Assembly (NCBI RefSeq): GCF_002157685.2
Contig: NZ_AP026738.1
Location: 4,216,001-4,280,000 of the forward strand
Direction of reading: 5' to 3'
From: Comamonas thiooxydans
GTDB taxonomy: Bacteria > Pseudomonadota > Gammaproteobacteria > Burkholderiales > Burkholderiaceae_C
Length of the DNA stretch: 64,000 nt
Position 1 is the stretch's first letter; each line of letters starts with the position of its first letter. Of the stretch, positions 1 to 7,079 are shown piece by piece. The position numbers and the translations under genes were made by a program. Below the pieces are notes generated by a model. That model saw only the letters and a program-made list of their open reading frames with translations. It was not told where the DNA came from and did no database searches.

Positions 1-164
1 GAGGTGCTGAAACCTACACTTTGATCATGGCTGTTTTGCGTAGATACCTATCTATGAACCTCTACACGATCCGCGCAGTGCAAAGCCAGGTTGCTGTGCG
101 TATCAAGAGGCCATAGAAAAGACTCTCGAATTCACACACCGGAATGAGTACCAGTAGTCACTGG
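1..164. other. Left edge, no gene seen
   Basis: I see no convincing coding frame, RNA gene or repeat here. The stretch is less GC-rich than the housekeeping genes further right, and the window may simply start inside an intergenic or degenerate region. Confidence 0.4.
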
Positions 165-732
165 TCAGTTGTTGCAAAGCTGGCATTCAGCCAGCGTCCA
201 TCGCCGCAATATCGCTCGCCAATGAGCAATCGGCACTGATGCTCCCATGGCTTTGAGATCAGTTGCGATGTCGGGCCGGGCAGAGACAGCTGCATTCACC
301 AAGGTCGGCAGCAGTTGAGATAGATGGATTGCCCATTCGGCAGGTAATGCGCAGACGAGCGCCTTGTTGCGATCGGTGGCATTGGAAATTCTTGCTGGAA
401 GACCATTCCACGATGCGATGGCTATCCATGTGGTTTCATGGCCCTCATTGAAATCGTTCCAGCCTCTATCTGCAACGCGAGCCATTCCAGGTCTTGGTCG
501 AGGAACTGGCGTAGCGTCGGTGCCATGATTACCATGGACCGAGGCGGCTCCTCGATGAATGCTGCCGGGCACGATCAGCAAACGCGTAAGTCATCACCAG
601 CACAGATGGCGAGTTCAATCGCGCCCTGGTAGGGGCAAGCGCTTCAAGCTTCAATATTGGCTCGCCTGAAAGTGTTGGGAGCTCAAGATCAGCAAAGCGG
701 CCGAGCGGCTCAACCAGGCTGGATCCCGTCAA
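165..732 (-). pseudogene. Unrecognised protein, possibly a frameshifted remnant
   Basis: Two overlapping minus-strand frames cover this stretch: 529-732 (67 aa) and 165-581 (138 aa). Read leftwards, the first could run into the second with a frame change near 540-580, giving about 190 residues. Neither part matches a family I recognise. The downstream part has a protein-like composition, with Ala/Leu-rich stretches and scattered Trp, but that is weak evidence. It lies downstream of the GntR gene on the same strand, across only 24 bp. It may be a decayed gene, or there may be no gene here at all. Confidence 0.25.
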
Positions 733-756
733 GGACTCCCATCGACTTTGAAACGC

Positions 757-1458
757 CTATTTGGCTGAAGACGAATCTTCAGGAGCCAGAATGGAGCGGA
801 GTCGGTTGCGTGCTCCGCGACGACCGATCAGGCTTTCATCAAGGCGCGATGCCAATGCATCGATGTGAGCAATCATTAATTGCTCAGCTCGCAGATTGTC
901 TCCAGCCGCCAGCGCCTCAACAATGGCGGCGTGATCGTCATTGAAGACTCTGGCCTCAGTCTTCGATTGGTATAGATCTGAAATCAGAGTTGTGCGTGCC
1001 GAGAGATCGACCATCATGGAAGTCAGGAACCGATTGCCGAGACACTCTGCCAAGCAAATATGAAAGTCGGCCAGCAGCCAGCTGCGCGCTTCTGCGTCCC
1101 CACAGGCAATGGCTTTGCGCTCTTCGGCGATGTGCTTGCGCAGGCGTTTCAGTGTTGCCTGCAAGGGTTGACCAGCATCACGCAGCATGCCCGGTTCAAC
1201 GACGCGCCTCGCTGCATAGGTTTCCTGAGCCTCCTCAAACGAAGGCTCTGCAACATACCAGCCAACCCTGGAGCGGACCTCCACAAACCCCCGGGTCTGA
1301 AGGTGCATCAATGCCTCGCGGACCAGGGTGCGGCTGACCTGAAACAAGTCCGCAATGTCTTGTTCACCCAGTTTCTCTCCCGGGCGAAGCTTGGCTGTCA
1401 GGATCGACTCTATGAGACGCTCGGCGATCTTGGTTTTGGTGATGACTGGAGTACTCAT
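757..1458 (-). CDS. GntR-family transcriptional regulator, FCD (FadR-like) subfamily
   Basis: This is a 233-aa DNA-binding regulator. Residues about 8-70 form the winged helix-turn-helix, with the GntR signature around LRPGEKLGEQDIADLFQVSR. The rest is an all-helical FCD ligand-binding domain with conserved Asp/His positions (for example DFHICLAE) that usually bind a metal and an organic acid. I chose the ATG at 1458. A longer frame to 1680 exists, but its extra 74 residues are not regulator-like. It is transcribed away from a second FCD regulator at 1741, with a perfect palindrome between them. The effector cannot be told from sequence. Proximity to an allantoinase makes a purine or ureide link possible, but this is inference. 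Confidence 0.85.
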   Translation of the reverse strand: MSTPVITKTKIAERLIESILTAKLRPGEKLGEQDIADLFQVSRTLVREALMHLQTRGFVEVRSRVGWYVAEPSFEEAQETYAARRVVEPGMLRDAGQPLQATLKRLRKHIAEERKAIACGDAEARSWLLADFHICLAECLGNRFLTSMMVDLSARTTLISDLYQSKTEARVFNDDHAAIVEALAAGDNLRAEQLMIAHIDALASRLDESLIGRRGARNRLRSILAPEDSSSAK

Positions 1459-1701
1459 TAAATTGATTTTATGCGACCGAACTGTTACGAAGTTGAGGAT
1501 AGGAAGAGTCAATAAATTCGACCATGCCCGCAATGGCAAGTGATAAATCTTGCGCCCCAGAGAACATGTGACGGAGCTGGCTGAACGAGGAGCGTAAGTT
1601 AAATATGCCTGGTGGGCTATTCGCCCTTCTTCTCCTGCGATTGCCTCAAGAAACGTCCGGTACACCTTAAGGGAGAACACCTAGCTTTTCCTCAATCAAC
1701 G

Positions 1702-1711
1702 TTGTATACAA
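1702..1711. promoter_or_regulatory. Candidate GntR operator, TTGTATACAA palindrome
   Basis: A perfect 10-bp palindrome lies 30 bp upstream of the GntR-puuE operon start at 1741 and in the divergent gap to the GntR gene starting at 1458. The flanks extend the symmetry (CAAC on the left, GTTG on the right, with small mismatches). FadR-subfamily GntR proteins are known to bind sites of the TNGTNNNACNA type, which this fits. Either neighbouring regulator, or both, could be the ligand. Confidence 0.55.
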
Positions 1712-1740
1712 GTGTTGAGTTCAAGATTTATGATGAAGCA

Positions 1741-2418
1741 ATGGAAACCTCACTCACCTGGTCCATTGCAGAAAGTCTGACCAAAGCAATTGTTGAACAT
1801 CGGCTGATGCCCGGCACCAAGTTATCGGAACAGAAGCTGGCCAATCATTTTGGTGTTTCCCGCACTCTGGTTCGCCAGGCTTTGTTTCAGGCATCACAGA
1901 ACCGGCTGATCAAGCTCGAGCCCACGCGCGGCGCCTTTGTGGCCACGCCCTCGGTTGAAGAAGCGCGCCAGGTCTTTGCCGTGCGTCGTATGCTCGAAGC
2001 CGAAATGGTGCGCAATTTTGCCGCGCAGCAGACACCCTCCCGCTTGTTGGAGCTCAAGGCGCATGTGGCTGCCGAGAAGAAGGCCATGGAAGCCAATGAC
2101 GTGGGCCAGTGCACCGAGCTGCTGGGCGACTTCCATGTGCGCATGGCCGAGCTCATGGGCAACGAGGTGCTGGCTCAGCTGCTGGGCGAGCTGATTTCCC
2201 GCTGCGCATTGATCACCCTGATGTACCAGTCTGCATCGGCGGCCGAGCATTCGCACGAAGAACATGCCGACATCGTGACCGCACTGGCTGCGGGCGATGC
2301 CGAACATGCGGTGCAGCTGATGTTGCAGCACCTCGATCACATGGAAGAAGGCATGTCCTTTAACCGTATTTTGCCAACGCGCGACTTGTCGATGGCACTT
2401 TCATCCGTATCCCTATGA
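1741..2418 (+). CDS. GntR-family transcriptional regulator, FCD subfamily
   Basis: This 225-aa regulator has the same fold as its divergent neighbour: an N-terminal winged helix-turn-helix (about residues 10-70, including LMPGTKLSEQKLANHFGVSR) and a C-terminal FCD domain (about 85-215, with DFHVRMAELMG and a later EEHADIV). The ATG at 1741 lies after the TTGTATACAA palindrome. A frame reaching back to 1612 would make the operator coding, so I reject it. Its stop codon overlaps the puuE start by 4 bp (ATGA), so the two are translationally coupled. That makes control of allantoin catabolism the best guess. Autoregulation through the palindrome is likely. Confidence 0.88.
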   Translation: METSLTWSIAESLTKAIVEHRLMPGTKLSEQKLANHFGVSRTLVRQALFQASQNRLIKLEPTRGAFVATPSVEEARQVFAVRRMLEAEMVRNFAAQQTPSRLLELKAHVAAEKKAMEANDVGQCTELLGDFHVRMAELMGNEVLAQLLGELISRCALITLMYQSASAAEHSHEEHADIVTALAAGDAEHAVQLMLQHLDHMEEGMSFNRILPTRDLSMALSSVSL

Positions 2419-3383
2419 CTTACGATTCCACCGCCTCCTACCCACGCGACCTGATTGGCTACGGCCGCAACACGCCCCATCCCGAATGGCCCGGCAAAGC
2501 CCGCGTGGCCGTTCAGTTCGTGCTGAACTACGAAGAAGGCGGTGAGAACCATATCCTGCATGGCGACCCCGGCAGCGAGCAGTTTCTGTCGGAGATGTTC
2601 AATCCCGCCAGCTACCCGGCCCGTCACATGAGCATGGACGGCATTTATGAATACGGCTCGCGCGCCGGCGTCTGGCGCATCCTCAAGGAGTTCGAGAAGC
2701 GTGGTCTGCCGCTGACCGTGTTCGGCGTGGCCACGGCGCTGCAAAAGCATCGCGAGCTGGCCCAGGCCTTTGACGAGCTCGGCCACGAAGTGGCCTGCCA
2801 CGGCCTGAAGTGGATTCACTACCAGAACGTGCCCGAGGAGATCGAGCGCGCCCACATGCAGCAATGCGTGGACATCTTTGAAGAGCTGTACGGCGCGGGC
2901 GGCGACCACGGCCTGGGCTGGTACACCGGCCGCGACAGCCCCAACAGCCACCGCATCGTGGCGGACGCAGGTCGCTTTACCTACGACAGCGATTACTACG
3001 GCGACGACCTGCCCTTCTGGATGAAGGTTGCCAAGAGCGACGGCACGACGCACCAGCAGCTGATCGTTCCCTACACGCTGGACGTGAACGATATGCGCTT
3101 TGCCCTGCCCCAGGGTTACTCGCATGCCGATCCGTTCTTCCAGTACATGAAGGACACATTCGATGTCCTGTACGCCGAGGGCAATGCCAGCGGCGACAAC
3201 GCCCCCAAGATGATGAGCATCGGCATGCACTGCCGACTGCTGGGCCGTCCCGGCCGGATTACAGCGCTGCAGCGCTTCCTCGACCACATCCAGAAGCACG
3301 ACAACGTGTGGGTGTGCCGCCGTATTGATTTGGCTCGTCACTGGGCCGAGCGTTTCCCCTGCAATGAAGCCGTCTCGGCCTGA
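2415..3383 (+). CDS. puuE: Allantoinase PuuE (polysaccharide-deacetylase-like)
   Basis: The protein is 322 aa and belongs to the metal-independent allantoinase family that resembles NodB polysaccharide deacetylases. It hydrolyses allantoin to allantoate in cytosolic purine degradation. Family landmarks are the N-terminal YPRDLIGYGRNTPHPEWPGK, then VQFVLNYEEGGE, the YEYGSRAGVWRIL block, ACHGLKWIHY, and the GWYTGRDSPN loop. Its length is close to the roughly 310 aa of the characterised Pseudomonas enzyme. It is the second gene of a two-gene unit with a GntR regulator (ATGA overlap). No urate oxidase, HIU hydrolase or allantoicase gene lies beside it, so the rest of the pathway must be elsewhere; a ureidoglycolate lyase gene is at 34875. 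Confidence 0.93.
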   Translation: MTYDSTASYPRDLIGYGRNTPHPEWPGKARVAVQFVLNYEEGGENHILHGDPGSEQFLSEMFNPASYPARHMSMDGIYEYGSRAGVWRILKEFEKRGLPLTVFGVATALQKHRELAQAFDELGHEVACHGLKWIHYQNVPEEIERAHMQQCVDIFEELYGAGGDHGLGWYTGRDSPNSHRIVADAGRFTYDSDYYGDDLPFWMKVAKSDGTTHQQLIVPYTLDVNDMRFALPQGYSHADPFFQYMKDTFDVLYAEGNASGDNAPKMMSIGMHCRLLGRPGRITALQRFLDHIQKHDNVWVCRRIDLARHWAERFPCNEAVSA

Positions 3384-3777
3384 CTGTACGATCCGAAAAC
3401 CCCAGGAGATTGAGGAAGGCGAGCAGGGAACTCGATTTTTCGAGGCGTCATCCGCAGCCAGTTGCAACTAGTGCGGCCCTGCACCCCTGCCCTGTGGGCA
3501 GGGGTGGCATCTGCCGGGGACTAGCCAAGTGCGCCAAGTGCTGTCCCTGCTTTATCGTTGATCGATCCATGCTGACCAAAAGTGCTGGGGGTTATCGCCA
3601 TCCCTTGCGAGGAATCGGACGAACCCGATCAGCCTCGATAAGCACCGAGCAATGCGAATGCATCTGCTTACAGCCCGCATCCAGAGCGCGTGCGCTCGGG
3701 AATTGATAGCTGTCTTTGATTCCCGAAGCCAGTCGCGGGATACTTCAGGCTTCGAAAATTCACCGAGAACAACAACT
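3384..3777. other. Intergenic region between puuE and bfr
   Basis: This 394-bp gap contains a strong hairpin at 3482-3507 and otherwise no gene I can support. A plus-strand open frame (3410-3706) is cysteine-containing but has no family resemblance and no ribosome-binding site, and I take it as chance. The promoter of the bacterioferritin gene must lie in the last 150 bp or so. I do not see a clean Fur box. Confidence 0.5.
3482..3507 (+). terminator. Strong GC hairpin downstream of puuE
   Basis: CACCCCTGCCC and GGGCAGGGGTG flank a 3-4 nt loop, giving a near-perfect stem. No run of T follows, so it is either a Rho-assisted terminator or 3'-end stabiliser for the GntR-puuE transcript, or a structured element of other function. 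Confidence 0.4.
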
Positions 3778-4242
3778 ATGCAAGGCCATCCCGAAGTCGT
3801 CGACTACCTCAAGGACCTGCTTCGCGGCGAGCTCGCGGCGCGCGACCAGTATTTTGCCCACTCGCGCATCTATGAAGACCAGGGGTTCGCCAAGCTCTTC
3901 ACGCGCCTGGACCACGAGATGCAGGAAGAAACCCAGCATGCCGACGCACTGCTGCGCCGTATCCTGATGCTGGGCGGTCGCCCCGACATGCGCCCCAAGG
4001 AATTCACGCCCGGTGAGACCGTACCCGAGATGTTGCGCAAGGACCTGGATACCGAATACGAAGTCCGTGCCGGCCTGCAACAAGGCGTGGCGCTGTGCGA
4101 GCAGCACCGCGACTATGTGAGCCGCGACATCCTGCTGGCCCAGTTGCACGATACCGAGGAAGACCACGCCTACTGGCTGGAAAAGCAGCTGGGCCTGATC
4201 GAGAAGGTCGGGCTGCAGAACTATCTGCAAAGCCAGACCTGA
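3778..4242 (+). CDS. bfr: Bacterioferritin without the heme-ligand methionine
   Basis: This 154-aa four-helix protein stores iron as a 24-mer. The di-iron ferroxidase ligands are present: E18, E51, H54, a helix-C Glu (about residue 93), and the [10 protein letters not shown] segment carrying the last Glu and His. The conserved C-terminus GLQNYLQ also fits bacterioferritin. Position 52, which is Met in heme-binding bacterioferritins and ligates heme between two subunits, is Thr here ([11 protein letters not shown]). Such Met-lacking subunits are known in species with two bacterioferritin types that co-assemble. I start at the ATG at 3778 because the family begins MxG; upstream codons are not homologous. 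A strong terminator follows. Confidence 0.93.
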   Translation: MQGHPEVVDYLKDLLRGELAARDQYFAHSRIYEDQGFAKLFTRLDHEMQEETQHADALLRRILMLGGRPDMRPKEFTPGETVPEMLRKDLDTEYEVRAGLQQGVALCEQHRDYVSRDILLAQLHDTEEDHAYWLEKQLGLIEKVGLQNYLQSQT

Positions 4243-4272
4243 GCCCCTGCAGCGCAGCGCGGAGAAAGACTG

Positions 4273-4300
4273 AGGCCGTCCTTGAAAGACGGCCTTTTTT
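4273..4300 (+). terminator. Rho-independent terminator after bfr
   Basis: The stem AGGCCGTC/GACGGCCT has a 7-nt loop (CTTGAAA) and is followed by TTTTT. It begins 31 bp after the bacterioferritin stop codon. Confidence 0.88.
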
Positions 4301-4634
4301 ATGGGCTCGAGACGAATTCAGAAACCCTAGTCATCACCAATGACGGCGGAGCGGCCTTCTGCCGGATTGTCGATCTTGCAAGGCTCGCCCGGACCCATCT
4401 TCTGGAACGAGGCACCACCAAATTCACGCCCTTGTGACGCCCCATTGACTCGTTGACAAACGACAAGCCAGAGCAACCTCGGGCGGCTCGGCCATCACCG
4501 AATGTCATCCGGGACTGCCGCTCGCCGCCTCCAACCTGGCACAAGCTGCGGCTGCCTGCAGGACCTGGCGCTGCCGATGCACATGTCACCCACGACAGGC
4601 CTCTGCACCCAGGCCTGTCCTGCATACCGCGTCC
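4301..4634. other. Intergenic gap, no supported gene
   Basis: These 334 bp lie between the bfr terminator and the 3' end of the queuosine-precursor transporter. A 38-codon plus-strand frame ending at a TGA near 4438 reads like the tail of a small protein, but it lacks a start and a family. A minus-strand frame across 4299-4625 has random-looking composition. I support neither. Confidence 0.4.
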
Positions 4635-5315
4635 TCAGCGGATTGCCGTTGCGGGCGTGGCCTGCACGCTCATGCTGCGCACGATGGCCGCCAGCACCAC
4701 ACCATAGGCCGGGACAAACAGCAGCAGACTCACCCCCAGCTTGATGACATAGTCGACCATGGCGATTTCCACCCAGTTGGCCGCCATGAAGGCATCGGAG
4801 CTATTCCAGAAGGCGATGGAGAAAAAGGCCGCAGTGTCCAGCACCTGGCCGAACACCGACGCGGCCGCCGGAGCCAGCCACCAGGAATGGCTTTTCTGGC
4901 GGATGCGGTCGAAGACCTGAATATCCAGCAACTGACCCAGCACATAAGCGGCAAAGCTGGCCAGTGCGATGCGGAACACAAAGCCGTTGAAGCTTTGCAG
5001 CGCCTCCCAGCCATTGAAGCGGCCTTCGTGGAACAGCACGCCCACCACATAGGACACCACCAGCGCGGGCAGCATGGCACGCATGATGACGCGCCGCGCC
5101 GCGGTCTTGCCGATCAGGCGCACGGTCAGGTCGGTGGCCAGAAAGATGAAGGGGAAGCTGAAGGCGCCCCAGGTGCTGTGAAAGCCCAGCAGCGTGATGG
5201 GCAGCTGCACCAGGTAGTTGCTGGCGATGACCAGCGCGATATGGAAAGCGACGAGAACGGAGAGATAAAACGGCACGCGCGACGCTTGCGTCTGCACGGC
5301 ATGAGCGGATGTCAT
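4635..5315 (-). CDS. yhhQ: Queuosine precursor transporter (YhhQ/DUF165)
   Basis: This 226-aa inner-membrane protein has about six hydrophobic segments. It belongs to the VUT/DUF165 family, which takes up 7-cyano-7-deazaguanine or preQ1 for tRNA queuosine synthesis. Family marks are SNYLVQLPI, FPFIFLATDLTVRLIGK, the FGQVLDTAAFFSIAFW block and the VDYVIKL segment. The start at 5315 (MTSAHAVQ) is preferred over a frame reaching 5489, because the extra residues are not membrane-like and the homologous part begins near VPFYLSVLVAF. I looked for a preQ1 riboswitch upstream and did not see one. It is a single gene. Confidence 0.9.
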   Translation of the reverse strand: MTSAHAVQTQASRVPFYLSVLVAFHIALVIASNYLVQLPITLLGFHSTWGAFSFPFIFLATDLTVRLIGKTAARRVIMRAMLPALVVSYVVGVLFHEGRFNGWEALQSFNGFVFRIALASFAAYVLGQLLDIQVFDRIRQKSHSWWLAPAAASVFGQVLDTAAFFSIAFWNSSDAFMAANWVEIAMVDYVIKLGVSLLLFVPAYGVVLAAIVRSMSVQATPATAIR

Positions 5316-5476
5316 GACAGTCCTTTTTGGTCGATGGGGGCGAGGGAACCCATGGTTGCGAAGAGTACGCCAGCGCGGCGCAACCGTGAATTTTACGCGG
5401 TACGGGATTATCTCTGCCTCCCTCGGCCCGCTTATCCGCCCGGGCGCATGGCGGATATAAGAAAAAGCATAGCTTG

Positions 5477-5550
5477 TAGCGCCTGCCAATCCATGTTCTC
5501 AACAATGAATCAGCCTGCTTTCAATAGATGACAGGCGCTAGCCGCTATCC
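5477..5550. repeat. Intergenic inverted repeat element
   Basis: TAGCGCCTG at 5477-5485 pairs perfectly with CAGGCGCTA at 5532-5540 across a 46-nt spacer. The right arm continues into GCGCTAGCCGCTAT (5535-5548), which recurs exactly at 19582-19595. This looks like one member of a dispersed intergenic repeat family seen several times in this window. Confidence 0.5.
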
Positions 5551-5561
5551 TTTTTCATCGC

Positions 5562-5984
5562 TCAAAGCGCGAGCTGCGCCTCCCGGCGAGCCTGATGGCG
5601 CGTGGCACGCAGCCCTGCCCACTGCAGATCGGCCAGGACCAGCACCACGACCGCCTGCGCCGCCACCCAGGCCAGACCCCAGGCGCTGAGCGCCAGGCCG
5701 GAGCCAAATACCAGGACCGCGCAGCCCAGTGCCCAGCCCAGATTGCCAACCGCCACCAGACCGATCAGCGTGCGCGGCAGGGGCTGGCGACGCGCCATCC
5801 AGGCGGCGGCCGATGCATAGGCGAGCAGGAAAAGACCTGTTGCCGTCAGCAGGAAGGGCGGCAGCCCCGTCAGATCGGCCAGCGGCCGCTGCAAGGCCAG
5901 CTGCAGCGCACCCGTGGCGGCACAGGAGGCCGCATCGGCCCACATCACAAGACGCAGAAAACGGGGAGAGGCAAAGAGGGACAT
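5562..5984 (-). CDS. Small membrane protein, four predicted helices
   Basis: This 140-aa hydrophobic protein has about four membrane segments: CAATGALQLAL, PPFLLTATGLFLLAYAS, LIGLVAVGNLGWALGCAVLVFGSG and WGLAWVAAQAVVVLVLADL. The function is unknown. The start at 5984 has AGGAG six bases upstream. It is divergent from an MmyB-like regulator beginning at 6125, and such pairs are often regulator and target. That is the only clue to its role. Confidence 0.75.
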   Translation of the reverse strand: MSLFASPRFLRLVMWADAASCAATGALQLALQRPLADLTGLPPFLLTATGLFLLAYASAAAWMARRQPLPRTLIGLVAVGNLGWALGCAVLVFGSGLALSAWGLAWVAAQAVVVLVLADLQWAGLRATRHQARREAQLAL

Positions 5985-6124
5985 GGAAAACTCCTGTTCT
6001 GAGAGCAAGTTCTTGCGGCCGGCCCTGTGCCGGCTGCTGGGGTCCATGATTGCCAGCCGCGCGCACAGCGTCGATAACCTCGCAGGTCATGGCCGCTTAT
6101 GCGGCCTGCCACTACGATGCGGCC

Positions 6125-6997
6125 ATGACTTCCAGCACCGCCCCCTCTTCCTTTCATGCCGCCCACATGCCGCCCGGCGCACGCGCGCCCTTCGGCGAAC
6201 ACCTGCGCCACTGGCGCCAGCACCGCCGGCTGAGCCAGCAAGGGCTGGCGCTGGAGGCCGAGATCTCGACGCGCCACCTGAGCTACGTGGAAACGGGCCG
6301 TGCCCAGCCCAGCCGAGAGATGGTGCTGCGCCTGGCCGAGCGCCTGTCGGTGCCGCTGCGCGAGCGCAATGCATTGCTGGTGGCGGCGGGCTTTGCGCCC
6401 ATGTACCAGGCCCGCCCGCTGGACCATCCCGATCTAGCCGCCGCGCGCCAGGCCGTGGAGCTGGTGCTCAAGGGCCATGAGCCCAGCCCGGCGCTAGCCG
6501 TGGACAGACACTGGAACCTGGTGGCCGCCAATGCCGTCGTGCCGCTGCTGCTGGACGGCGTGGCACCCTGGCTGCTGGAGCCGCCTGTGAATGTGCTGCG
6601 CCTGAGCCTGCACCCCGAGGGACTGGGGCCTCGTCTGGCCAATGCCGGCCAATGGCGCGCCCATCTGCTGCACCGCCTGCAGCAGCAGATCGCCGCCACG
6701 GCGGACGGCGAGCTGCAGGCACTGCATGACGAGATTGCAGCCTATCCGTTCGCGGGCCTTGAGGGCCCGGCCCATGGCGCGGCAGCCACCAGCGCTGCCA
6801 GCCCGGTCGCCAGCCATATCGCCGTGCCTTTCGAGCTGCACACCGATCTGGGCACGCTGAGCTTCATCAGCACCATCACCATCTTCGGCACGCCCGTGGA
6901 CGTGACACTGCAGGAGCTGGCCGTCGAATCCTTCTTTCCCGCAAATGCCGAGACGCAGAAGGCGCTGCAGCGGCTGCAGGCCCGGCACACGGCCTGA
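6125..6997 (+). CDS. Helix-turn-helix regulator with MmyB-like domain
   Basis: This is a 290-aa transcription factor. Residues about 22-80 form an XRE-type helix-turn-helix (FGEHLRHWRQHRRLSQQGLA and the TRHLSYVETGRAQPSREMVLRLAE stretch). The remainder matches the MmyB-like ligand-binding (PAS-like) domain, with the typical DRHWNLVAANA and the C-terminal TPVDVTLQELAVESFFPA. Relatives bind small hydrophobic ligands such as fatty acids. An upstream in-frame ATG at 6089 is possible, but I keep 6125. The gene is divergent from a small membrane protein and ends at a shared bidirectional terminator. Confidence 0.85.
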   Translation: MTSSTAPSSFHAAHMPPGARAPFGEHLRHWRQHRRLSQQGLALEAEISTRHLSYVETGRAQPSREMVLRLAERLSVPLRERNALLVAAGFAPMYQARPLDHPDLAAARQAVELVLKGHEPSPALAVDRHWNLVAANAVVPLLLDGVAPWLLEPPVNVLRLSLHPEGLGPRLANAGQWRAHLLHRLQQQIAATADGELQALHDEIAAYPFAGLEGPAHGAAATSAASPVASHIAVPFELHTDLGTLSFISTITIFGTPVDVTLQELAVESFFPANAETQKALQRLQARHTA

Positions 6998-7003
6998 AAA
7001 GCA

Positions 7004-7037
7004 AAAAGCCCGCAGGACTTGCATCCTGCGGGCTTTG
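7004..7037. terminator. Bidirectional terminator between the MmyB-like gene and acnB
   Basis: AAAAAGCCCGCAGGA pairs with TCCTGCGGGCTTT around a short loop. A-rich and T-rich sides allow termination of both converging genes. Confidence 0.85.
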
Positions 7038-7079
7038 GGGGCGGGCCCTTGAAGACCCTGTGATCTGGCGCCTGAGCGC

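Noticed and set aside
3410..3706. 98-codon Cys-containing frame between puuE and bfr
   Set aside because: No ribosome-binding site, no family resemblance, and it spans the strong hairpin at 3482-3507.
5316..5476. Possible preQ1 riboswitch upstream of the queuosine-precursor transporter
   Set aside because: I looked for the short stem-loop and A-rich pseudoknot tail of preQ1-I and for the longer preQ1-II pattern on the minus strand and could not find either.
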